NCBI RefSeq assembly: GCF_022836935.1
Contig: NZ_CP083243.1
Coordinates: 1 to 64,000 of the forward strand
Reading direction: 5' to 3'
DNA: 64,000 nucleotides
DNA from: Ancylobacter polymorphus
Lineage (GTDB): Bacteria; Pseudomonadota; Alphaproteobacteria; Rhizobiales; Xanthobacteraceae
In this document: piece after piece, positions 43,963 through 52,441 of the stretch
Position numbering within the stretch: the first letter of the stretch is position 1
Layout: every line of letters starts with the position of its first letter
Position numbers and translations under genes: made by a program
Notes under the pieces: generated by a model
What the model saw: the letters and a program-made list of their open reading frames with translations, nothing else
The model's database searches: none
Told to the model about the DNA's origin: nothing

Positions 43963-45150
43963 TCACTTGTCCTGAATCGGCGGTGGCGGTGGCGGCGGCG
44001 GCGATTTCTGCCGCGACTGATCGAGCTTGGCGTTCGCCAGTCCGAGCAGCGATCCGGCATAGGCGCCCGGTGATGCGATCGCTTTCTCCTTTGCGGCCGA
44101 GCCGGCTGCCCAGCCGGCATTGCCGATGCCGGCCGCCATGCCGCGCAGCGCCGCGCCTGCCATCGAGGAGCCCCCTGCCCTGGCGCTTCTCGCAGCCGAC
44201 GCGCCGGACATCGCCGCGCTGGCGCCGAGGAAGGCGCCGCCGGCAGCAAAGGTCGCGGCCTGGCCGCCATGGCGGATCGCTTCCATGCCGCCGGAGATCG
44301 ATGCGCCCTGCACGACGCCCTGGACGATCGGCGGGACATACATGGCGATGATGAACACGACGACGGAGATGCCGGCGATGGCGAGCGTCGTGATGAACTG
44401 ATCGGATGTGGCCGTCGGCGCTTCGGCGAGGCCGAGCAGCACTTCCGAACCGATACGCGCGATCATCACCAGCGCCATCAGCTTCATGCCGACCGAGAAG
44501 GCATAGACGAGGTAGCGGACGGCGAAGTCCTTGGTGAAAGAGGAACCTCCGAGGCCGAGCATGATCATGCCGGCGAGAAGGCCGACATACATCTCGACCA
44601 TCACCGCAATGAAGATCGCCGCGACCAGGCTGAAGGCGATGACGACAATGACCATGGCGAAGACGGCGGCAATCGCGAGCGCATTGTCCTCAAAGAGGCC
44701 GAACTTTGCCTGCTCCGACATCTTGGAGGCCACACGGATGCCGGCGTCGAAGATGTTCGCCGGCGAGGCCGAGCCGCCATTGGCTCCGATCTGAAACAGG
44801 CTGTCGACGATCGCCTTGGCGAAGCTCGGTCCCCTGTCGAGGATGAAGGCGAACAGGCCGATGAACATGATCCGGCGCACGAGCTCGGCGAACCAGGCAT
44901 CGAGCGAGGCCGCCTGCAGGGCGAGCCACACCGCGGCGATGCCGACTTCGATGCCCGCGAGGATCCAGAACAGGGAGCGCGCCGCATTCATGACCGTCGT
45001 CTCCCAGCCCTTCGCGGCCGTCGAGACCTGGTTCTCGAGCGTGGTCAGCACGCTCCCCTGCTGGGCGAGCGCCGGTGCGCTGGCGATCAGGACTAGCGCA
45101 ATGACGATGAAGCTGATCTCAAGCGCGCGGGACGGACGGGTGACTACCAT
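43963..45150 (-). CDS. trbL: TrbL, VirB6-like inner-membrane channel protein
   Basis: A 395-residue polytopic protein starting MVVTRPSRALEISFIVIALVLIASAPALAQQ, a cleavable signal or first membrane helix. At least five more hydrophobic segments follow (SLFWILAGIEVGIAAVWLAL, IMFIGLFAFIL, IAAVFAMVIVVIAFSLVAAIFIAVMV, MLALVMIARIG-like, ITTLAIAGISVVVFIIAMYVPPIV). The tail is Ala/Gly-rich and ends in eight prolines. TrbL forms part of the DNA channel. It overlaps trbK by 7 nt. Confidence 0.94.
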   Translation of the reverse strand: MVVTRPSRALEISFIVIALVLIASAPALAQQGSVLTTLENQVSTAAKGWETTVMNAARSLFWILAGIEVGIAAVWLALQAASLDAWFAELVRRIMFIGLFAFILDRGPSFAKAIVDSLFQIGANGGSASPANIFDAGIRVASKMSEQAKFGLFEDNALAIAAVFAMVIVVIAFSLVAAIFIAVMVEMYVGLLAGMIMLGLGGSSFTKDFAVRYLVYAFSVGMKLMALVMIARIGSEVLLGLAEAPTATSDQFITTLAIAGISVVVFIIAMYVPPIVQGVVQGASISGGMEAIRHGGQAATFAAGGAFLGASAAMSGASAARSARAGGSSMAGAALRGMAAGIGNAGWAAGSAAKEKAIASPGAYAGSLLGLANAKLDQSRQKSPPPPPPPPIQDK

Positions 45151-45344
45151 CGTGGTTTCATCTCCTGCCCGCCGCGCACCGGACGATTGGGATCGCCGCC
45201 GAGGAAGTGCTCGGCGCGCTGGCGTTGCTCCTGCACCGACGGCGCTCTGGTCTCCGGCCGGGGCGTGACGACGAACCAGATCACCGTGAGGCCGACGAGT
45301 GCGAGGACCGCCGCCAGCGCTGCCATGACGACCGGCCGGCTCAC
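45144..45344 (-). CDS. trbK: TrbK, entry-exclusion type small membrane protein
   Basis: A 66-residue protein from a GTG inside the trbJ stop (GTGA overlap): VSRPVVMAALAAVLALVGLTVIWFVVTPRP, one membrane helix, then a short periplasmic tail ending RGGQEMKPRW. The position between trbJ and trbL and the size fit TrbK, the entry-exclusion protein; the sequence is of the 'TrbK-alt' kind, without a lipobox. Its last ten residues nearly repeat the end of TrbJ (RGGQTMEPRW). Confidence 0.85.
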   Translation of the reverse strand: MSRPVVMAALAAVLALVGLTVIWFVVTPRPETRAPSVQEQRQRAEHFLGGDPNRPVRGGQEMKPRW

Positions 45345-46141
45345 CAGCGCGGCTCCATCGTCTGCCCGCCACGGACACCTGGCGTCGTCGCGTTGAAGAA
45401 CTGCTCGCGCCGGGCCTGCGCGAGATCCTTGTCCGATTGCTCGGACTGGAGCCATGTCCCCATCATCGTCGTCTGCTGGGAGACCAGACCGCGAAGCTTC
45501 TGAAACTGCGCCACCTGCTGGGCTGCGATCTGATGTCCGACCTGCAGTGCCTTCATCTGCCCGTCGGCCGATTGCGACATCGACCGCAGCGAGCTCATCG
45601 TCGACTCTTCCGACGAGAACTGATCCGCGGTGAGCCCCGCCGCTTTCAGCGTGCCGGCGATCGTGTCGCGATTGGTCGTCGACCAGTTCTGATAGGTCGA
45701 GGTGAAGCTCGCGCCGTTCGGCAAGTTGGTCTTGAAGTCTGCATAGCTCTGGAAGCGCTGCTTCAGCACGTCGTCGGCGTTGCTCATCGAGAAGGCGATG
45801 CCCTGCCCTTGCGCGGCAAGGCTGCGGAGCCGGTTCAGATCGTTCTCCACCTGGCCCCAGATCTGATTCGGCAACTGGGCCGTGTTCTGCAGCATGTTCT
45901 CGTAGATGCGCAGCTGGTTCTGGATCTGCTGTGCCAGCTGCGTGATCTGGGTGACCTGGTTGTTGATCTGCTCGGCCGACTTCGTCACCAGGGTGACGAG
46001 CTCGCCGTTGTTCAACAACTGCGTCCATTCGGTCGCGCCGCCGGCCGCCGATCCCGAGGCGGCTGGCGAAACATGAGCCAGCGTCGCTACAAGGGCCATC
46101 GACGCGGCGAGGCTAACTTTGGTGAAGAAGGGCTTCCGCAT
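45341..46141 (-). CDS. trbJ: TrbJ, VirB5-like periplasmic protein
   Basis: A 266-residue TrbJ. It has a signal peptide (KVSLAASMALVATLAHVSPAASG), then a long Gln-rich helical body typical of VirB5/TrbJ (LVTKSAEQINNQVTQITQLAQQIQNQLRIYENMLQNTAQLPNQIW), SMSQSADGQMKALQVGHQIAAQQVAQFQKLRGLVSQQ, and the end FFNATTPGVRGGQTMEPRW. It is a minor pilus component. It overlaps trbE by 29 nt and trbK by 4 nt. Confidence 0.94.
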   Translation of the reverse strand: MRKPFFTKVSLAASMALVATLAHVSPAASGSAAGGATEWTQLLNNGELVTLVTKSAEQINNQVTQITQLAQQIQNQLRIYENMLQNTAQLPNQIWGQVENDLNRLRSLAAQGQGIAFSMSNADDVLKQRFQSYADFKTNLPNGASFTSTYQNWSTTNRDTIAGTLKAAGLTADQFSSEESTMSSLRSMSQSADGQMKALQVGHQIAAQQVAQFQKLRGLVSQQTTMMGTWLQSEQSDKDLAQARREQFFNATTPGVRGGQTMEPRW

Positions 46142-48569
46142 CGCCTATTCCTCTCTGTTGGAGCCAGCGCGCCGGCCAGCCGTCGCCATGCTCGGCCTTC
46201 AGCGCGGCAATTTGCTTGAGGTCTTCCTTGCCCGAGGCGCCGGCGAAGGAGAGCGCGACCGGACCGAGCGCCATGTCGAACAGGCGACGCCCTTCCGGCG
46301 AGGCGACGTAGTATTCCCGTTTCGGAAGCGCGGTTGCGACGATCTCGATCTGCCGCTCGTTGAAGCCGATGCGCTCGTAGAACTCACGCGTGCCCGGCTC
46401 GCGCGCCGCGCCGTTCGGCAGGCAGATCTTGGTCGGGCAGCTCTCCTTCAGAACGTCGATGATGCCGGAGCGCTCGGCGTCGGAGATCGACTGCGTCGCC
46501 AGGATCACCGCGCAGTTGGCCTTGCGCAGCACCTTCAGCCACTCGCGGATCTTGTCCCTGAACGTCGGGTGACCGAGCATCAGCCACGCCTCGTCGAGCA
46601 CGATCAGGCTCGGCGCGCCGGTCAGCCGCTTCTCGATCCGGCGGAAAAGATAGAGCAGCACAGGCACGAGGCTGCGCTCGCCCATGTTCATCAACTGCTC
46701 GATCTCGAAGGTCTGGAAGGAGCGGAGCGACAGCCCGTCGCTCTCCGCGTCGAGCAGCTGACCCATCGGTCCGTCGACCGTGTAGTGGTGCAGCGCTTCC
46801 TTGATCTCGCGCATCTGCACGCCCGACACGAAATCGGAGAGCGAGCGCCCATTCGCCGACGCCATCAGGCCGATCTGACGCGAGATGGCATTGCGATGAT
46901 CGGGCGTGATCGTCACGCCCTGCAGCGCCACCAGCGTCTCGATCCATTCGGACGCCCAGGCGCGGTCACCGTCCGTGCGGAGCTCGGCGAGCGGGCAGAA
47001 GGCGAGCGTCGGAGCGCCAGCGCCATCGCTCTCGCCGATCTCGTAATGGTCACCACCGGCGGCCAAGGTAAGCGGCAACATCGAGCGGCCCTTGTCGAAC
47101 GCGAAGATCTGCGCCTGCGCGTAGCGCCGGAATTGCGCGGCGATCAGCGCCAGCAGCGTGGACTTGCCCGAGCCGGTCGGTCCGAAGATCAGGGTGTGGC
47201 CGACATCGTCGACGTGCAGATTCAGGCGAAAGGGCGTCGAGCCGCTCGCCACCAGCATCAGCGGCGGCGAGCCCGGCGGATAGTACGGGCAAGGTGCCGT
47301 TGGCTCGCCCGACCAAACCGAATTGAGCGGGATCAGGTCGGCGAGGTTGCGGGTGTTGATCAGCGGCTCGCGAATGTTCGCATACCAGTTGCCCGGCAGG
47401 CTGCCGAGAAATGCCTCCGTCGCGTTGATGGTTTCGATCCGGGCGCCGAAGCCCTCGGCCTGGACGAGCCGGCGGACGGCTTCCGCCTTCTCGCGCAGCC
47501 GGGCCTCGCTGTCGTCGAACAGCACGATCACCGGCGTGTAGTAGCCATAGGCGACGAGCTGCGACGAAGCCTGTGCGATCGCATCTTCGGTTTCCGCGAC
47601 CATCGCCAAGGCGTCCTGGTCGACGGAGCGCGACTGCGTCTGGAAGAGCTGGTCGAAGAACGGCCTGACCTTCTGTTGCCACTTCTTGCGGGTCCGCTCG
47701 AGCCGCGCGCGGGCCTCCTGGTCATCGAGGAAGATGAAGCGCGACGACCAGCGATAGGTGAGCGGCATCAGGTCGAGCGAATTGAGAATGCCGGGCCAGC
47801 TCTCCGCCGGAAGTCCGTCAATGCCGACCACGGCGAGATAGCGGCTGTCGACCATCGGCGTGAGGCCGTGGCTGAACTCGGCCGTCGCCAGCCAGTCGAG
47901 ATACATCGGGATCTCGGGAAGGCGAACGGGGTGGTTCTCGCCGGTGATGCAGAACCGGATGAACTGGAAGAGCTCATCGTAGCGGGCGGTCTGGAAGCCG
48001 CCTCGCTCCTCGACCGATCGCGTCACCATGCGACGGATCGAAAGGACATTGCCGAGATATTGCTCGACCTCGCGGATCGAGGTCAGGAAATTGTCGAGGA
48101 CGGTGTCCGCATAGCGCGCAGCGCGGCTTTCGCTGTCGGAATAAACATAGCGGGCAAGTCCGGAACGCCGCCGCTCCGGCGGCCGCCAGGTGAGGATCAG
48201 CGCATGGCGGCTCTCGAAATGTCCCCTGCCCTCCTGAAAATGCGCGCGCCGCTCGTCGTCGATGGCGCGCGTGACCGCATCGGGAAAGTGGCACTCCTCG
48301 CGGGCGGGATAGTCGGATGTGGCAACCCGCACCGCCTCGACCTGGATCATCCAGCCGGTGCCGAGCCGGGACAGGATCGCGTTGATCTGCCGGGACACCT
48401 CGTTGCGCTCCGCATCCGTGGAGCTCTCGGAGTCAGGCCCAGCAAAGTACCAGCCCGCCATGAGCGAACCGTCCTTGAGAAGGATGACGCCGTTCGCCAC
48501 GATCGCGGCGTAGGGCACAAGATCCGAGAAGGACGGGCCGGAATGGCGGAAGGAGCGTATTGCCACCAT
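46113..48569 (-). CDS. trbE: TrbE, VirB4-like ATPase
   Basis: An 818-residue TrbE/VirB4, the largest and most conserved ATPase of the channel. It has an N-terminal VirB4 domain (DLVPYAAIVANGVILLKDGSLMAGWYFAGPDSESS), Walker A TLIFGPTGSGKSTLLALIA (about residue 470), Walker B PSLIVLDEAWLML, and the motif LRKANCAVILATQSISDAERSGI. Length and motif order are normal. It energises pilus biogenesis and substrate transfer. Confidence 0.97.
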   Translation of the reverse strand: MVAIRSFRHSGPSFSDLVPYAAIVANGVILLKDGSLMAGWYFAGPDSESSTDAERNEVSRQINAILSRLGTGWMIQVEAVRVATSDYPAREECHFPDAVTRAIDDERRAHFQEGRGHFESRHALILTWRPPERRRSGLARYVYSDSESRAARYADTVLDNFLTSIREVEQYLGNVLSIRRMVTRSVEERGGFQTARYDELFQFIRFCITGENHPVRLPEIPMYLDWLATAEFSHGLTPMVDSRYLAVVGIDGLPAESWPGILNSLDLMPLTYRWSSRFIFLDDQEARARLERTRKKWQQKVRPFFDQLFQTQSRSVDQDALAMVAETEDAIAQASSQLVAYGYYTPVIVLFDDSEARLREKAEAVRRLVQAEGFGARIETINATEAFLGSLPGNWYANIREPLINTRNLADLIPLNSVWSGEPTAPCPYYPPGSPPLMLVASGSTPFRLNLHVDDVGHTLIFGPTGSGKSTLLALIAAQFRRYAQAQIFAFDKGRSMLPLTLAAGGDHYEIGESDGAGAPTLAFCPLAELRTDGDRAWASEWIETLVALQGVTITPDHRNAISRQIGLMASANGRSLSDFVSGVQMREIKEALHHYTVDGPMGQLLDAESDGLSLRSFQTFEIEQLMNMGERSLVPVLLYLFRRIEKRLTGAPSLIVLDEAWLMLGHPTFRDKIREWLKVLRKANCAVILATQSISDAERSGIIDVLKESCPTKICLPNGAAREPGTREFYERIGFNERQIEIVATALPKREYYVASPEGRRLFDMALGPVALSFAGASGKEDLKQIAALKAEHGDGWPARWLQQRGIGDAEALLHQS

Positions 48570-48578
48570 GGCCGGTCC

Positions 48579-48878
48579 TCAGAAACGCCGCCACGGCGTC
48601 GACGTCGGGCGATAGTACGGTCGGTAGCCGACATGGCGGGCATAAACGCGCCGCATCATCGGGTCGGCCTTTGCCATCATCCGCAGCGCCGCCACCACCA
48701 CGATCCAGACCGCGATGCCGAACAGCGCTGAATAGGGCGTCAGCACGACGAAGATCAGGATCGCCGCGGCGAGGCCGGTCAGCAGCACGAGCTCGCGGTC
48801 GGCACCGAGGAGAAGGTTCGGGCGCGACAGCGCCCGATGGATGCGCGAACGGTCGAGGGTCGATCCCGGTTCAGCCAC
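48579..48878 (-). CDS. trbD: TrbD, VirB3-like membrane protein
   Basis: A 99-residue VirB3/TrbD protein. [69 protein letters not shown] shows the typical hydrophobic hairpin and the DPxxxxVYxRH signature. It overlaps trbC by 8 nt and starts 9 nt before trbE. Confidence 0.95.
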   Translation of the reverse strand: MAEPGSTLDRSRIHRALSRPNLLLGADRELVLLTGLAAAILIFVVLTPYSALFGIAVWIVVVAALRMMAKADPMMRRVYARHVGYRPYYRPTSTPWRRF

Positions 48879-49242
48879 GGCCGCCCTCCCCTGCCCGCTC
48901 GATCAAGCGTGAGGACGCGACGTCGCCGATCGAGGCACCGCTCGCGCCGAACAGCGCAACGATCTGGGTGGCTCCTAGAAGGATGCCTGCGACCAGCACG
49001 ACATACATGAGGCGCCGCGCGAAATCGTTGAGCTCGCCGCCGAAGATGAGCATGCCACCGGCTACGGCGACCGCGGCCAAGGCGATGAAGCCGGCGACCG
49101 GCCCGGTGATCGACTGCTGGATCTGCTGCAGCGGGCCTTCCCATGGCAGGCTGCCGCCGCCCGAGGCGAAGGCAGGCTCGGCAAGCACCAGCGCGAGCGC
49201 CAGTGCCGCGAGCGCAAGCTTGCACAGACGTTCACGCGACAT
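48871..49242 (-). CDS. trbC: TrbC, conjugative pilin (VirB2-like)
   Basis: A 123-residue prepilin. The long signal peptide ([22 protein letters not shown]) is followed by [72 protein letters not shown], two hydrophobic helices as in VirB2/TrbC pilins that are cyclised by TraF. It overlaps trbB by 11 nt. Confidence 0.95.
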   Translation of the reverse strand: MSRERLCKLALAALALALVLAEPAFASGGGSLPWEGPLQQIQQSITGPVAGFIALAAVAVAGGMLIFGGELNDFARRLMYVVLVAGILLGATQIVALFGASGASIGDVASSRLIERAGEGGRG

Positions 49243-50200
49243 GGCGTTCCTCCTTCGGCGAATAGGATTCGGTGCGGTAGTGGCCATTGACGAAGCTCTC
49301 GACGTGCAGGACATCGCGGACGACGCGGCCCTTCGGCGTGCGTTCGATCGAGACGATCAGGTCGACGGCCTCGCCGATGACTTCGTGCATCGGCTGCTGG
49401 CTGGCCTCGGCGGTGAGCTGCTCGAGGCGCCGCAGCGCGGATTCCGCGGTGTTGGAATGGATCGTCGTCACGCCGCCCGGATGGCCCGTGTTCCAGGCCT
49501 TCAGCAATGTGAGCGCGGCGCCGTCGCGAACTTCGCCGACGACAATTCGATCGGGACGCAAGCGCATGGTGCTTTTCAGCAGCCGGCCCATGTCGATCGC
49601 GTCGCTGGTGTGCAGGGCGACCACATTCTCCGCCGCGCACTGGATCTCCGCCGTGTCCTCCAGGATCAGGATGCGATCGTCCGGCGCCGATTCGACGACC
49701 TCGGCAATGACCGCATTGGCGAGCGTGGTCTTGCCCGAGCCGGTGCCGCCGGAGATGACGATGTTCATCCGCGAGGTGATCGCATTGCGGATCACACAGG
49801 CCTGATGCTCCGTCATGATCTTCGCCGCGACATAGTCGTCGAGCGGAATGAGCCGCGAGGCGCGACGCCGAATGGTGAAGGCCGGCGCCGCGACCACCGG
49901 CGGCAGGAGACCCTCGAAGCGGTGGCCGCCGATCGGCAGCTCGCCCGATACGATCGGGCGATCCTCGTCAGCTTCGGAATGCAGCGCGTGGGCCACGCTG
50001 CCGATCACGATTTCAGCGGTGGCAGCGTTCATCTGTCCGGCCGGCGCGACGCCATGGCCGAGGCGCTCGATGAAGAGGCGACCATCGGGATTGAGCATGA
50101 TCTCGACGACGGTGGCGTCATCGAGGGCGATGCAGAGCTGATCGCCAAGCGCCTCCTGCAGTTTGCGGACCAGGCGCGGATGTGAACGAAGCTGGGCCAT
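49232..50200 (-). CDS. trbB: TrbB, VirB11-like ATPase
   Basis: A 322-residue secretion ATPase of the VirB11/PulE class. Motifs: [17 protein letters not shown] (N-terminal domain end), Walker [20 protein letters not shown], Asp box [11 protein letters not shown], Walker [40 protein letters not shown] (His box). It forms a hexamer at the channel base. It is the first trb gene, 15 nt after traI. Confidence 0.97.
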   Translation of the reverse strand: MAQLRSHPRLVRKLQEALGDQLCIALDDATVVEIMLNPDGRLFIERLGHGVAPAGQMNAATAEIVIGSVAHALHSEADEDRPIVSGELPIGGHRFEGLLPPVVAAPAFTIRRRASRLIPLDDYVAAKIMTEHQACVIRNAITSRMNIVISGGTGSGKTTLANAVIAEVVESAPDDRILILEDTAEIQCAAENVVALHTSDAIDMGRLLKSTMRLRPDRIVVGEVRDGAALTLLKAWNTGHPGGVTTIHSNTAESALRRLEQLTAEASQQPMHEVIGEAVDLIVSIERTPKGRVVRDVLHVESFVNGHYRTESYSPKEERHVA

Positions 50201-50215
50201 GACCGTCCTCCTCGC

Positions 50216-50839
50216 TCAGGCTGCGCGCAGCAGCGGACAGAAGGTCGAGTAATAGGAAGCGGGCCGGACGCGCTCGAAGCTGCGTCGGTCGGCGGGCAGG
50301 ACGCCGGCGACGGCCGTCGTCTCGCCAATCCTTCGCGGCTCGCCCAGCCGCTTCATCGGCCAGCCGGCGCGGTTGAGGATGCGTTCGACGCGCAGGTCGG
50401 TGCCGGTGACGATTTCGCGATAGCCGTTCACCATCGCCCATTCGATGATCGCGGCGAACATGGTCAGCGTGGCGTCGTGGAGCGATCCCCCTGCCCTTCC
50501 CTCGTCGAGCGCCGTGTCGACGCAAAAGCGGGAGCTCTCAATTATGAAGGCGTTTGGCTTGTAGACGCCAGAGGCCCCGAGGTCCGGGAAGAGCACGTCC
50601 ATCATGGTCGGGCCGGTCGCCGGCAGCAGCCTGGCGCAGCCGACGATCTGCGACCTGGAGGACAGCGCGACGATATAAGTCGGCGAGAAGCCGTCGAACT
50701 GGTCACTTTCGCGGCCGTCCCGCACGTCGACCGCCCAGCCCAACCGATCCTTGAAGACGCGGGCACGAAGTCGATGCATTGAATCGACGAGATCAGCAAA
50801 GTCATTATGCGTATCGGCAGGAATAGCCAGTGCCCGCAT
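50216..50839 (-). CDS. traI: TraI, acyl-homoserine lactone synthase (LuxI family)
   Basis: A 207-residue LuxI-type enzyme that makes an AHL signal from SAM and an acyl-ACP. Conserved parts: MHRLRARVFKDRLGWAVDVRDGRESDQFDG (the R...F...W...D.E.D.D pattern), YIVALSSRSQIVGCARLLPATGPTMMDVLFPDL (RLLP block), ESSRFCV (the E...SRF block), and WAMVNGYREIVTGTDLRVERILNRAGWP. I start at MRALAIPADTHNDF, with GGAG upstream; a longer frame lacks support. As in Ti plasmids it heads the trb operon and diverges from repA, with a palindromic box about 160 bp upstream. Confidence 0.94.
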   Translation of the reverse strand: MRALAIPADTHNDFADLVDSMHRLRARVFKDRLGWAVDVRDGRESDQFDGFSPTYIVALSSRSQIVGCARLLPATGPTMMDVLFPDLGASGVYKPNAFIIESSRFCVDTALDEGRAGGSLHDATLTMFAAIIEWAMVNGYREIVTGTDLRVERILNRAGWPMKRLGEPRRIGETTAVAGVLPADRRSFERVRPASYYSTFCPLLRAA

Positions 50840-50978
50840 CAGTATTGCTCCGATTCGAGTGTGTTCGGAGACAGGAGGCACGTTTGCGCTGATGGCCGCG
50901 ACTAGCGAAATTATGAGTGCGTCTCGACGGAAGCTGCGCTGAGTCGCGCCGAGAACGAGGAAATCGAGGCCGAGAAAC

Positions 50979-50992
50979 GTCCGAAATCGGAC
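50979..50992. promoter_or_regulatory. palindrome upstream of traI
   Basis: GTCCGA-AA-TCGGAC is a perfect 14-bp-span palindrome between the tra box-like site and the traI start. It could be a binding site for a second regulator of the traI-trb operon; nothing else identifies it. Confidence 0.3.
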
Positions 50993-50997
50993 TTCCA

Positions 50998-51019
50998 GCA
51001 CTAATAGATTTACTAGTCG
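50998..51019. promoter_or_regulatory. putative quorum-sensing (tra box-like) operator of traI/repA
   Basis: Read on the minus strand the site is GCGACTAGTAAATCTATTAG followed by TGC. Its first 12 bases (GCGACTAGTAAA) are identical to the traC-traA site at 26479-26490, and the TAGT of the right half is shared. Ti plasmids carry tra boxes at exactly these two places. The rest of the 51020-51223 interval holds the repA promoter region. Confidence 0.55.
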
Positions 51020-51107
51020 CTACACTTGGTGCCTGAGCTGTGCGGTCGGCTAAATAACTGATTCAATGCGATAAAGTGGCAGGAATGGAGGGCCGACGCC
51101 GTCTCGC

Positions 51108-51124
51108 GTTAACGAGCCGTTAAC
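51108..51124. promoter_or_regulatory. repeated GTTAAC motif upstream of repA
   Basis: GTTAAC occurs twice in 17 bp (51108-51113 and 51119-51124), itself palindromic, 100 bp before repA. RepA proteins of repABC plasmids repress their operon by binding palindromes near the promoter, so this is a candidate operator. Confidence 0.35.
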
Positions 51125-51223
51125 CTTAAAGCGCTGGACGCATCCGCAGAATCGTGGCCTAGCTGTTGTCGGGCAAAGGCCGATAAGTCGCACTTAGGCC
51201 GACAATAAGGACTGGAATCGACA

Positions 51224-52441
51224 ATGGCTGTGCAAGCCGCAATCAGCATGCAGAGCGAAGACCCAGCCGACAAGATCGTTCGGCACGCTGGCTTGCTCTC
51301 GGAGCACCTGCAGGCGCGGCGCCAGCAGATGTACCCGCCGGACGCACAGAAGAGCCTCAGAACCTTCATGATCCACGAGGTGTCTCGGCTGACGTCCATT
51401 CCGGAGTCGACCTTGAAGCTTATGTCGAACGAGGGAAAAGGTCCGGTCCCAGCCCGCCTCGAAAACAATCATCGCGTCTATACGCTGGCGCAGATCAACG
51501 AGCTTCGGGAGCTTTTTGCTGCCCAGCGGCCGGCGGAGGCCTTGAGATTCTTGCCGCATCGCCGCGAGGGCGAACACCTACAAATTCTGGCGGTCGCGAA
51601 TTTCAAGGGTGGCAGCGCTAAGACGACAACGAGTGCGCATCTCGCGCACTACCTGGCGCTGCACGGCTATCGCGTCCTGGCGATTGATCTCGACCCCCAA
51701 GCATCGCTGTCCGCAATGTTCGGCGCGCAGCCGGAAATGGACGTTCGGCAAAACGAGACGATCTATGCGGCTCTGAGATACGACAAGGAGCGTCGGCCAA
51801 TCTCTGAGATAATCAGGCCAACGTACTTCACCGGTATCGATCTGATCCCGGGGAATATCGAGGTCATGGAGTATGAGCATGAGACGCCCCGGTTCCTGTC
51901 GCAGCAGCGACGGGACGGCGATGACAGCATCTTTTTCGAGCGGTTGCGTCTCGCCTTGGCGGACGTTGAGGATCGGTATGACGTCGTCATTTTGGACACC
52001 CCCCCTTCCCTCGGCTTTCTGACGCTCGGCGCGATTTACGCCGCGACGGGTCTTCTCGTCACCGTCCATCCCGCGATGCTCGACGTCATGTCGATGAGCC
52101 AGTTCCTTCTCATGATGGGCGATCTGATTTCGGTTATTCGGGATGCCGGCGCGACGATGAAGCAGGACTTCCTGCGCTATGTCGTCACGAGGCACGATCC
52201 CATGGATCATTCACAGGTCCATGTTGTCTCGATGCTGCGCCATCTCTTCACCGAGGATGTGTTGACGTCGACGGCCATTGAGAGCGCGGCGATCGAAACC
52301 GCCGGCTTGGCAAAGCGCACGCTCTATGAACTTGAATCCGGCAATATCTCGGCAACGACCGCGAAGCGTGCCCGTGAGTCGATCGACGCCGTCAACGACC
52401 AGATCCTCGGTCTGATCAAGCAAAGCTGGGGGCGGAGCTGA
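51224..52441 (+). CDS. repA: RepA, ParA-type partition ATPase
   Basis: A 405-residue RepA. The N-terminal helix-turn-helix region is LTSIPESTLKLMSNEGKGPVPARLENNHRVYTLAQINELRELF. The deviant Walker A is VANFKGGSAKTTTSAHLAHYLAL, followed by VLAIDLDPQASLSAMFG and VVILDTPPSLGFLTLGA. It moves plasmid copies apart with RepB/parS and represses the operon. The stop and repB start share TGATG. Confidence 0.96.
   Translation: MAVQAAISMQSEDPADKIVRHAGLLSEHLQARRQQMYPPDAQKSLRTFMIHEVSRLTSIPESTLKLMSNEGKGPVPARLENNHRVYTLAQINELRELFAAQRPAEALRFLPHRREGEHLQILAVANFKGGSAKTTTSAHLAHYLALHGYRVLAIDLDPQASLSAMFGAQPEMDVRQNETIYAALRYDKERRPISEIIRPTYFTGIDLIPGNIEVMEYEHETPRFLSQQRRDGDDSIFFERLRLALADVEDRYDVVILDTPPSLGFLTLGAIYAATGLLVTVHPAMLDVMSMSQFLLMMGDLISVIRDAGATMKQDFLRYVVTRHDPMDHSQVHVVSMLRHLFTEDVLTSTAIESAAIETAGLAKRTLYELESGNISATTAKRARESIDAVNDQILGLIKQSWGRS

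Noticed and set aside
46119..48731. 870-codon open frame on the plus strand opposite trbE
   Set aside because: Arg/Leu-rich antisense translation of a well-conserved VirB4 ATPase; no SD and no domain.
50216..51001. 261-codon version of traI
   Set aside because: The first 54 codons lie over the box and palindrome region and lack LuxI similarity; the ATG at 50839 has a good SD and normal family length.
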